Below, one piece after another: positions 1 through 4,228 of a stretch of DNA of 5,304 nucleotides. The DNA comes from Planctomycetota bacterium (GTDB taxonomy: Bacteria; Planctomycetota; Phycisphaerae; FEN-1346). Position 1 is the first letter of the stretch. Every line of letters starts with the position of its first letter. The stretch is from assembly GCA_026386995.1 (NCBI GenBank), contig JAPLMO010000508.1, positions 1 to 5,304 of the forward strand. The letters are read 5' to 3'. Below the pieces are notes generated by a model. The model was not told the origin of the DNA. It saw only the letters and a program-made list of their open reading frames with translations, and did no database searches. The position numbers and the translations under genes were made by a program.

Positions 1-373
1 GGGCTGCTGCTCGCATTGTGCGCTGGGCGTGGCGGCCCGGACGGGCAAGGACATCGAGGTCCATCAACCGGACCGCCTGACGGGCGAGATGATCGTCGTC
101 AAGACCGCGAGCGGCAGCGTGGCGTCGCTGGAACCCAAGACGGCCGTGGCGTGGTTCGGGCTTCGCAAAGCGCCCGACGGCAAGTTCGTTTCGGCCGGCT
201 GCTTCCACCAGGGCTTTTTCGTCAACGAGGACAACCTGAAGAAGTGGGTCGAACAGAATCCGACCGAGAGCGGCAAGGCGATCACCATCGCCCAGGCCCT
301 GGCCGACAAGATGAAACTTACGCCGCAGCAGATTCAGAAGGCGTGCAAGATCGGCGAGTGTGCGCCGAAGTAG
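1..373 (+). CDS. MerB-like (alkylmercury lyase-fold) protein, 5'-truncated
   Basis: The reading frame is open from the window edge (first full codon at base 2) to TAG at 371-373, leaving 123 visible residues; the true start lies upstream. By eye the visible part aligns almost without gaps to the C-terminal catalytic half of the organomercurial lyase MerB. An HCALG motif matches MerB's WCALD, which holds catalytic Cys96 and Asp99. It is followed by an RTGKDIEV strand, a TG turn, an SVASLEP segment matching MerB's EIQAVEP, a GCFHQGFF motif matching FCCHVHFF with Cys159, and a W-rich helix. Both lyase cysteines are therefore kept, but the catalytic Asp is Gly and MerB Cys117 is Asp. MerB cleaves carbon-mercury bonds; without the Asp that activity is doubtful. 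NosL copper chaperones share this fold. The arsenic neighbourhood suggests binding or cleavage of a soft metal(loid) or its organic form, which is inference. A GTG at 29-31 could be read as a start, but it would exclude the conserved CALG segment. Confidence 0.68.
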   Translation, partial: GCCSHCALGVAARTGKDIEVHQPDRLTGEMIVVKTASGSVASLEPKTAVAWFGLRKAPDGKFVSAGCFHQGFFVNEDNLKKWVEQNPTESGKAITIAQALADKMKLTPQQIQKACKIGECAPK

Positions 374-404
374 GCTGAGGGTCTCATAATCCCATGGGGA
401 ATTG

Positions 405-419
405 GCCCGCAATGCGGGC
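405..419 (+). other. hairpin abutting the Shine-Dalgarno of the thioredoxin gene
   Basis: GCCCGC-AAT-GCGGGC forms a perfect 6-bp G+C stem with a 3-base loop. It ends directly before the AGGAGA ribosome binding site at 420-425, which is six bases before the ATG at 432. There is no T-run, so it does not look like an intrinsic terminator. It may shape mRNA stability or access to the ribosome binding site in the 58-base gap after the MerB-like gene. A stem this short can also arise by chance in G+C-rich DNA. Confidence 0.35.
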
Positions 420-431
420 AGGAGAACGCTG

Positions 432-1382
432 ATGAAACTCGGTCGCATGCTGACGGTTGCGGTTCTGGTTGCCGGGCTGTTTGGGTCGTACCTATTGGCG
501 GAGGAGAAGCCTGTCGCGCCCGCGCCGGGCGACAAGGCGGCCCTCGTCAGCGACACGCACCCGGGCCTTGCGTCCGCCTGCCTCACCTACGCCCGCCTCT
601 CGGACCTGCCGAAAGGAACTCTGCTGAAGGCCGGCGACCTCGTCATCACCGAAAAAGATGTAGCCGACGAAATTGCCAAGGCGCCGCAGGACGTGCAGGC
701 GCAACTCAAGAAGAACGGCTTCTTTATGCTGGAACAGATCGCCGGCCCCAAACTCATCGTCCAGATCGCCAAGGCCGAGGCTGCCAGGACGGGCAAGGAA
801 CTCCCGTCGCAGGTGGACCGCATGGTCATGGACTACCACCTGGGCGGCCTGGCCGAAAAGGTCGAGGTGGCCGATGCCGAAGTCGCCGACTTCTACCAGA
901 AGAATAAGGACATGGTGGGCGACGCGACGCTCGACCAGGTGAAAGCGGAGGTCCGTCATTACCTCGTCCGCGAGAAGCAGCAGACTGTGATCGCCAAGTA
1001 CATCGAGACCCTCGGCCAGCGGACCCCCATCGAGGTCTCGGCCGCATGGGTGAAAGAGCAGGCGGCCCTGGCGAAGAACAACCTCGTGGATAAGGCCCGT
1101 GCAAGCGGCCGGCCCTCGCTGGTGGACTTCGGCGCCTCGGGCTGCCGTCCCTGCGACATGATGGCGCCGATCCTGGAGATGCTGAAGAAAAAACACGAAG
1201 GCAAGGCCAACGTCCTCTTCGTTCATGTGCGCGAAGAGCAAATCCTGGCGGCCCGGTACGGCGTCCAGTCCATTCCCGTCCAGGTGTTCTTCGACAAGGA
1301 CGGCAAGGAAGTGTTCCGGCACGTCGGGTTCTTCCCGCAGGATGAACTCGAGAAAAAACTGGCCGAGATGGGGGTGAAATAG
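432..1382 (+). CDS. Exported SurA/PpiC-type N-domain fused to thioredoxin domain
   Basis: A 316-residue exported thiol-redox protein. I chose ATG 432 because AGGAGA (420-425) precedes it and because a typical signal peptide then follows (MKLGR, hydrophobic residues 6-22, probable cleavage after LLA at 23); a TTG at 402 would hide this. Residues about 60-200 resemble the helical N-terminal region of SurA/parvulin-type foldases: GDLVITEKDVADEIAK, then LEQIAGPKLIVQIAKAEA, then charged helices. No parvulin catalytic domain is evident. Residues about 225-316 are a thioredoxin domain with VDFGASGCRPC (active-site cysteines 238 and 241) and the cis-proline loop SIPVQVFF (Pro292). An extra cysteine lies at residue 50. 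The ccdA gene begins 2 bases after the stop, so CcdA probably keeps the CRPC pair reduced outside the cytoplasm. The helical region could bind client proteins and present them to the thioredoxin domain. The thioredoxin call is firm; the chaperone-like call is moderate. Confidence 0.85.
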   Translation: MKLGRMLTVAVLVAGLFGSYLLAEEKPVAPAPGDKAALVSDTHPGLASACLTYARLSDLPKGTLLKAGDLVITEKDVADEIAKAPQDVQAQLKKNGFFMLEQIAGPKLIVQIAKAEAARTGKELPSQVDRMVMDYHLGGLAEKVEVADAEVADFYQKNKDMVGDATLDQVKAEVRHYLVREKQQTVIAKYIETLGQRTPIEVSAAWVKEQAALAKNNLVDKARASGRPSLVDFGASGCRPCDMMAPILEMLKKKHEGKANVLFVHVREEQILAARYGVQSIPVQVFFDKDGKEVFRHVGFFPQDELEKKLAEMGVK

Positions 1383-1384
1383 CG

Positions 1385-2083
1385 ATGGAACAACTCTTCA
1401 TTTGGCTCACCCACGCCGTCGAAGGCACGCCTGCGATTGCCCTGGGGGCGGCATTTGCCTGGGGCATCCTGAGCATCCTCCTCAGCCCGTGCCACCTGGC
1501 CAGCATTCCGCTGATCGTGGGGTTCATCGACGAGCAAGGCCGCATCTCCACGCGGCGGGCGTTTCTCATCTCCACGCTCTTTGCCGTGGGCATTCTCATC
1601 ACCATCGGCGCGATCGGCGTCATCACGGCCGCCGCCGGGCGCATGCTGGGCGACGTGGGCCGATACGGCAACTACTTCGTGGCGGCAATCTTTTTCATCG
1701 TCGGGCTGCACCTTCTGGGCGTGATTCCCATGCCGTGGTCGGGGCCGGGGCAGGTCGGCATGAAGCGCAAAGGGATGCTGGCGGCGTTCATCCTGGGCCT
1801 CGTGTTCGGCATCGCTATCGGGCCGTGTACCTTCGCGTACATGGCGCCGATGCTCGGCGTGACGTTCAAACTGGCCGCCACTAACATCGGCTACGGCATC
1901 CTGCTCCTGGCGGTCTACGGCGTCGGCCACTGCTCGGTCATCGTGGTGGCCGGCACGTCCACCGAACTCGTCCAACGCTACCTGAACTGGAACGAGCAGT
2001 CCAAGGGCGCCGTGATCCTGAAGAAGGTCTGCGGCGTGCTGGTCCTTCTGGCCGGCGTGTACTTGATCTACATCGCCAAGTGA
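1385..2083 (+). CDS. ccdA: CcdA/DsbD-type transmembrane thiol-disulfide transporter
   Basis: A 232-residue integral membrane protein of the CcdA family, which passes electrons from cytoplasmic thioredoxin across the membrane to exported thioredoxin-like proteins. About six hydrophobic segments are visible, near residues 17-48, 60-85, 98-116, 131-160, 170-192 and 214-230. The redox pair characteristic of the family is present: Cys36 in LLSPCHLASIPLI and Cys147 in AIGPCTFAYMAPM, each next to a proline, in helices 1 and 4. Further cysteines lie at 183 (GHCSVIVV) and 216. The length matches short CcdA proteins rather than full DsbD, which carries extra periplasmic domains; here the thioredoxin domain is supplied by the gene just upstream. 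The ATG is 2 bases after that gene's stop, with a G-rich stretch before it inside the upstream gene, so translation is probably coupled. The partner here is more likely the local thioredoxin protein than cytochrome c maturation, since no other ccm genes are visible. Confidence 0.9.
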   Translation: MEQLFIWLTHAVEGTPAIALGAAFAWGILSILLSPCHLASIPLIVGFIDEQGRISTRRAFLISTLFAVGILITIGAIGVITAAAGRMLGDVGRYGNYFVAAIFFIVGLHLLGVIPMPWSGPGQVGMKRKGMLAAFILGLVFGIAIGPCTFAYMAPMLGVTFKLAATNIGYGILLLAVYGVGHCSVIVVAGTSTELVQRYLNWNEQSKGAVILKKVCGVLVLLAGVYLIYIAK

Positions 2084-2103
2084 CGGCTTTCGCCCGAAGG
2101 CCG
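2084..2103 (+). other. hairpin directly after ccdA stop
   Basis: CGGCTTTC and GAAGGCCG can pair into an 8-bp stem (one G-T pair) with a 4-base loop, starting at the base after the ccdA TGA. No T-tract follows, so full intrinsic termination is unlikely. It may act as a weak attenuator or as an mRNA 3'-end stabiliser before the flavoprotein gene. Confidence 0.3.
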
Positions 2104-2141
2104 CCGTTGATGCCAGTATGAACCCTGTTAGGAGAACAGTG

Positions 2142-2840
2142 ATGGCAGAAGACCTGACAAGACGCGCACTTCTTGGTGTAGCCGGCGCAGCAGCCGTGGC
2201 CGGCGCAGCAAGCGAGGTCGCCGCGGCGACCGAAGGCAAGGAGGCCCCCAAGGGCGGGCCGATCAAGATCGTGGGCCTCTCGTGCAGCCCGCGAAAGGGC
2301 AAGACCACGGCGGCTGCGCTCCAGGTTTGCCTGGACGCCGCGAAAGCCGTCGGCCCGAACATCGAGGTTGAACTGATCGAACTGGCGGGTCTGAACATCC
2401 ACGTGTTCGACCCTGCCGCGCCGGGCTCGGGTGACTTCGATCAGGTGGCGGCCAAACTCACCGACCCCAAGGTGGCCGGCATCATCCTCGGCACGCCCGT
2501 GTACTTCAGCGGCATGTCCAGCCTGTGCAAGGCGTTCCTCGACCAGTGCATGGCCTGCCGCAAGAACAACTTCGCGCTGGCCAACAAGGTCGCCGGCGTT
2601 CTGGCGGTGGGCGGCGTCCGCAACGGCGGCCAGGAACTCACGATCCAGTCGGTCCAGGCCGCGCTCCTCTGCCAGGAGATGATTGTGGTGGGCGACGCCC
2701 GGCCGACGGGCCACTCCGGCGCCACCTTGCTGAACACCGGCGACGACATCACCGGCGACGAGGTGGGCCTCGCAACGGCGAAGAACCTCGGCCGCCGGGT
2801 CGCGGAAGTCGCCCTGCGCATCGCCGGTACGGCCAAGTAA
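2142..2840 (+). CDS. Tat-exported flavodoxin-like NAD(P)H/FMN oxidoreductase
   Basis: A 232-residue protein of the NADPH-dependent FMN reductase / iron-sulfur flavoprotein superfamily, with an N-terminal Tat signal. I chose ATG 2142 because AGGAGA (2130-2135) lies six bases upstream; an in-frame ATG at 2118 has no such site. Residues 6-12 (TRRALLG) form a twin-arginine motif followed by an Ala-rich hydrophobic stretch, with likely cleavage near residue 29. The FMN phosphate loop is GLSCSPRKGKTT (45-56). GTPVYFSGMSS (117-127) and GGVRNGGQE (147-155) are family motifs around the flavin. The CxxC cluster of classical iron-sulfur flavoproteins, which normally follows LNI near residue 86, is replaced by HVFDPAAPG, so no Fe-S cluster is expected there; a separate CMAC lies at 136-139. 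Tat export implies folding and FMN loading in the cytoplasm. The substrate is unknown. ArsH, an organoarsenical oxidase, belongs to the same superfamily but is cytoplasmic and lacks this signal. Confidence 0.82.
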   Translation: MAEDLTRRALLGVAGAAAVAGAASEVAAATEGKEAPKGGPIKIVGLSCSPRKGKTTAAALQVCLDAAKAVGPNIEVELIELAGLNIHVFDPAAPGSGDFDQVAAKLTDPKVAGIILGTPVYFSGMSSLCKAFLDQCMACRKNNFALANKVAGVLAVGGVRNGGQELTIQSVQAALLCQEMIVVGDARPTGHSGATLLNTGDDITGDEVGLATAKNLGRRVAEVALRIAGTAK

Positions 2841-2867
2841 GGCGCCGCGACCGGGCGCTGCGGCCTT
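2839..2867 (+). terminator. possible weak terminator hairpin after flavoprotein gene
   Basis: AAGG-CG-CCGC can pair with GCGG-CCTT, giving an 8-bp stem with a 2-base bulge and an 11-base loop, beginning inside the TAA stop. There is no T-run, so it is a poor intrinsic terminator. Its place between two apparent transcription units is the only reason to list it as one. Confidence 0.2.
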
Positions 2868-2896
2868 GCGCCAACGGCGGCGTGACACGGAAAGAC

Positions 2897-2925
2897 TTGA
2901 CGGCGCCGGCGGCGCTCCGTAGAAT
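2897..2925 (+). promoter_or_regulatory. sigma70-type promoter of the methyltransferase-arsR-acr3 operon
   Basis: The -35 element TTGACG (2897-2902) and the -10 element TAGAAT (2920-2925) are separated by exactly 17 bases. Each differs from the consensus at one position. Transcription would start near 2932, inside the overlapping inverted repeat. It is the best promoter-like pair I found in the intergenic regions, and it lies just before the second group of genes. Confidence 0.7.
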
Positions 2926-2947
2926 ACTTCGGCGTTTGGCGAAGTAT
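2924..2947 (+). promoter_or_regulatory. probable ArsR operator (perfect inverted repeat)
   Basis: ATACTTCG (2924-2931) and CGAAGTAT (2940-2947) are exact inverted copies separated by eight bases. The site overlaps the last two bases of the -10 box and covers the expected transcription start, where a bound ArsR dimer would block RNA polymerase. ArsR/SmtB-family repressors typically bind A+T-flanked inverted repeats of about this size and are released by arsenite. The assignment to the ArsR encoded at 3713 is inferred from position and symmetry. Confidence 0.68.
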
Positions 2948-2954
2948 AGGAGCG
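2938..2954 (+). repeat. 17-bp direct repeat, copy 1 (operator arm plus SD)
   Basis: GGCGAAGTATAGGAGCG is identical to 3692-3708. This copy contains the right arm of the operator and an AGGAG Shine-Dalgarno (2948-2952). Together the two copies bracket the methyltransferase gene. Confidence 0.9.
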
Positions 2955-2960
2955 GCGGCC

Positions 2961-3029
2961 GTGGGCGGGGGCCGCAACGGCGCCGGGTGCGGCGATTGCC
3001 GTCCCTCTCTCTTGGGCAAGCGGACATGA
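2961..3029 (+). CDS. possible 22-residue leader peptide with CGDC motif
   Basis: A short ORF opens at GTG 2961, eight bases after the strong AGGAG at 2948-2952, and ends at TGA 3027-3029. It overlaps the methyltransferase ATG as ATGA. The peptide is Gly/Arg-rich and carries CGDC at residues 10-13. The methyltransferase has no clear Shine-Dalgarno of its own, so ribosomes arriving through this leader could reinitiate at the overlap. Against this, GTG is a weak start, a CxxC in a peptide this short may be accidental, and the AGGAG may simply be a relic of the arsR leader. No homology is claimed. Confidence 0.3.
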   Translation: MGGGRNGAGCGDCRPSLLGKRT

Positions 3030-3646
3030 GAATCTTCGACACCAACATCTGGCACCGCATCGTCTACACGCTCGGGGCGCCCAGTTACAACATCCTGACA
3101 AGGGGGTTCAGAAGGAGGCGGCTTCGGTCGATCGAACTCGCGGCGATTCGGCCGGGCGAGCGGGTGCTCCTCGTCGTGGCGGGGACGGGATTGGACCTGG
3201 ACTTCATCCCACGCGAAACGCAGATCACGGCGATTGACATCACCCCCGCCATGCTTCTGCGCCTGCGCCGTCGGGCGCGAAGGTTGGGCCTGGCGGTGGA
3301 CGCCCGCGTGATGGACGGCCGGGCTATGGCGTTCCCCGACGGGGCCTTCGACGTGGTGGTCCTGCACTTGATCCTTTCGGTGATTCCGGACCCGGTTCGC
3401 TGCGCCACGGAAGCGGGGCGGGTGCTGCGAAGGGGCGGCCGGGCGGTCATCCTGGACAAGTTTGTGCCCGACGAAGGCAAGCCCCCGCTGTTCACCCGCA
3501 TCATGAATCCCGTTGCCGCGTTTTTCGGCACGCGGCTGGACCGCAGGCTCGGACCGCTCCTGACGGCCGCCGGCCTCCGGATTGTGTGTCAGAAAAACGC
3601 CATGATGGCGGGGTTCTTCAAGATCACGCTTGCGCAAAAGGATTGA
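3026..3646 (+). CDS. class I SAM-dependent methyltransferase (UbiE/PmtA-like)
   Basis: A 206-residue Rossmann-fold methyltransferase, probably cytoplasmic. The SAM-binding motif I is LLVVAGTGLDLDF (48-60), followed by the acidic strand end ITAIDITPAML (67-77), the DGRAMAFPDGAFDVVVLHL region (97-115) and the motif III segment RVLRRGGRAVILD (132-144). The pattern and length resemble small UbiE or phospholipid N-methyltransferases of the Methyltransf_11 type. Position between the ArsR-type operator and arsR suggests induction by arsenite. It is unlikely to be a classical ArsM arsenite methyltransferase: it is much shorter and has only two cysteines (126 and 188), not in the ArsM pattern. A role in methylating arsenic, or in membrane-lipid or quinone repair under arsenic stress, is open. 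ATG 3026 was chosen because the domain begins soon after it, although it lacks a good Shine-Dalgarno and may depend on the upstream leader. The open frame before it has no methyltransferase sequence. Confidence 0.82.
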   Translation: MRIFDTNIWHRIVYTLGAPSYNILTRGFRRRRLRSIELAAIRPGERVLLVVAGTGLDLDFIPRETQITAIDITPAMLLRLRRRARRLGLAVDARVMDGRAMAFPDGAFDVVVLHLILSVIPDPVRCATEAGRVLRRGGRAVILDKFVPDEGKPPLFTRIMNPVAAFFGTRLDRRLGPLLTAAGLRIVCQKNAMMAGFFKITLAQKD

Positions 3647-3691
3647 ATTTTGACTTGCTCGTGCGCGTGTGGCGACCGTCACTCCAGACGC

Positions 3692-3708
3692 GGCGAAGTA
3701 TAGGAGCG
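3692..3708 (+). repeat. 17-bp direct repeat, copy 2 (arsR leader)
   Basis: This is the exact second copy of GGCGAAGTATAGGAGCG. Its AGGAG (3702-3706) serves as the arsR ribosome binding site, six bases before ATG 3713. The operator right arm CGAAGTAT is present, but its inverted partner ATACTTCG is absent upstream. The 66-base gap after the methyltransferase has TTGACT at 3650-3655 but no convincing -10 box, so arsR probably relies on the promoter at 2897. Confidence 0.9.
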
Positions 3709-3712
3709 AACC

Positions 3713-4075
3713 ATGAAAGAATTCATGTCGGTCGCCAAGGCGCTGGCCGACGAGAGCCGGGTGCGCGTTCTGATGTTCCTGCACGGCGGCGAACTGTGCG
3801 TCTGCCAGATCGTCGAGATGCTGGGCCTGGCGCCATCGACGGTCTCCAAGCACATGGCCGTCTTGCACCAGGCGGGCCTGGTGGAATCGCGCAAGGAGGG
3901 TCGCTGGATCTATTACCGCCTGCCTGGCATGGACGCGCCGGCCTGCGTCCGAGAGGCGATCCGTTGGGTGCACAAGTGCCTTGAGAAGGACCCGCAGGTT
4001 CTGGCCGACGCCAAGCGGCTGGGCAAGGTGTGCAAGATGTCCAAAGAAGACCTTTGCCTCTGCTACAAGGATTGA
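3713..4075 (+). CDS. arsR: ArsR-family arsenite-responsive repressor
   Basis: A 120-residue winged-helix repressor of full family length. The ELCVCQI motif (27-33, Cys29 and Cys31) matches the ELCVCDL arsenite-binding motif of E. coli ArsR, though the third cysteine of that site (E. coli Cys37) is Val34 here. The recognition helix and wing are APSTVSKHMAVLHQAG (40-55) and LVESRKEGRWIYYRL (56-70). Additional cysteines at 78, 89, 107, 115 and 117, including a C-terminal CLC, could supply further metalloid ligands. Binding of As(III) or Sb(III) would release it from the inverted repeat at 2924-2947 and switch on its own operon. The AGGAG at 3702-3706 sets the start. The stop is two bases before the arsC remnant and seven genes of this cluster share its strand, consistent with co-transcription of at least the downstream acr3. 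Confidence 0.93.
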   Translation: MKEFMSVAKALADESRVRVLMFLHGGELCVCQIVEMLGLAPSTVSKHMAVLHQAGLVESRKEGRWIYYRLPGMDAPACVREAIRWVHKCLEKDPQVLADAKRLGKVCKMSKEDLCLCYKD

Positions 4076-4077
4076 GC

Positions 4078-4221
4078 ATGAAGAACCGCTTGAAGGTCCT
4101 GTTCCTCTGCAACGGCAACTCGTGCCGCAGCCAGATGGTGCACTACCGCCGCGTGCGGGACCAAATCAGGGCGTTCGTGCTGACGCTGCCCGAGTCGCTG
4201 CTAAAGAGCAACAAGGAGTGA
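4078..4221 (+). pseudogene. arsC: internally deleted thioredoxin-type arsenate reductase (arsC remnant)
   Basis: This 47-codon ORF starts two bases after arsR with an AAGGA site at 4067-4071. Residues 6-20 (KVLFLCNGNSCRSQM) are the N-terminal strand and P-loop of low-molecular-weight-phosphatase-type ArsC, with the CX5R motif intact (Cys11 to Arg17). The next residues, VHYRRVRDQIRAFV and LPESLLK, match the extreme C-terminal helix of the same family (pI258 ArsC: FQRVRDEIKLAIEKF). About 90 residues between them are missing, including the second and third redox cysteines (Cys82 and Cys89 in pI258 ArsC) and the catalytic Asp loop, although the frame is preserved. Thioredoxin-coupled arsenate reduction should be impossible. 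The 3' end carries AAGGAG (4213-4218), the probable ribosome binding site of acr3, which may explain why this end is kept. A small phosphate- or arsenate-binding role cannot be excluded. Confidence 0.85.
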
Positions 4222-4228
4222 GCCCGAC

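Noticed and set aside
394..432. A 12-codon ORF ending at TGATG before the thioredoxin gene
   Set aside because: It has no ribosome binding site of its own and overlaps the hairpin and Shine-Dalgarno; probably chance.
402..434. TTG 402 as the start of the thioredoxin-fusion gene
   Set aside because: It would add ten polar residues before the signal peptide; ATG 432 has AGGAGA at correct spacing.
2118..2144. ATG 2118 as the start of the flavoprotein
   Set aside because: It has no ribosome binding site, and the AGGAGA lies between it and ATG 2142, which also gives a normal Tat signal.
2899..2921. G+C-rich imperfect palindrome in the promoter spacer
   Set aside because: Pairing is interrupted by mismatches and is explained by base composition.
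2525..3025. Extension of the methyltransferase frame upstream over the flavoprotein gene
   Set aside because: That frame overlaps the flavoprotein and is Arg/Pro-rich with no domain signal; methyltransferase homology begins after ATG 3026.
3650..3700. Separate promoter for arsR (TTGACT at 3650-3655)
   Set aside because: No acceptable -10 element lies 15-19 bases downstream; at most it is a degenerate duplicate of the promoter at 2897.
492..3973. Long open frames on the minus strand (for example 492-1322, 1223-2398, 1938-3101, 2441-3973)
   Set aside because: They lie opposite well-supported genes, are rich in Arg/His/Ala/Pro as expected for antisense of G+C-rich coding DNA, and show no recognisable domains.
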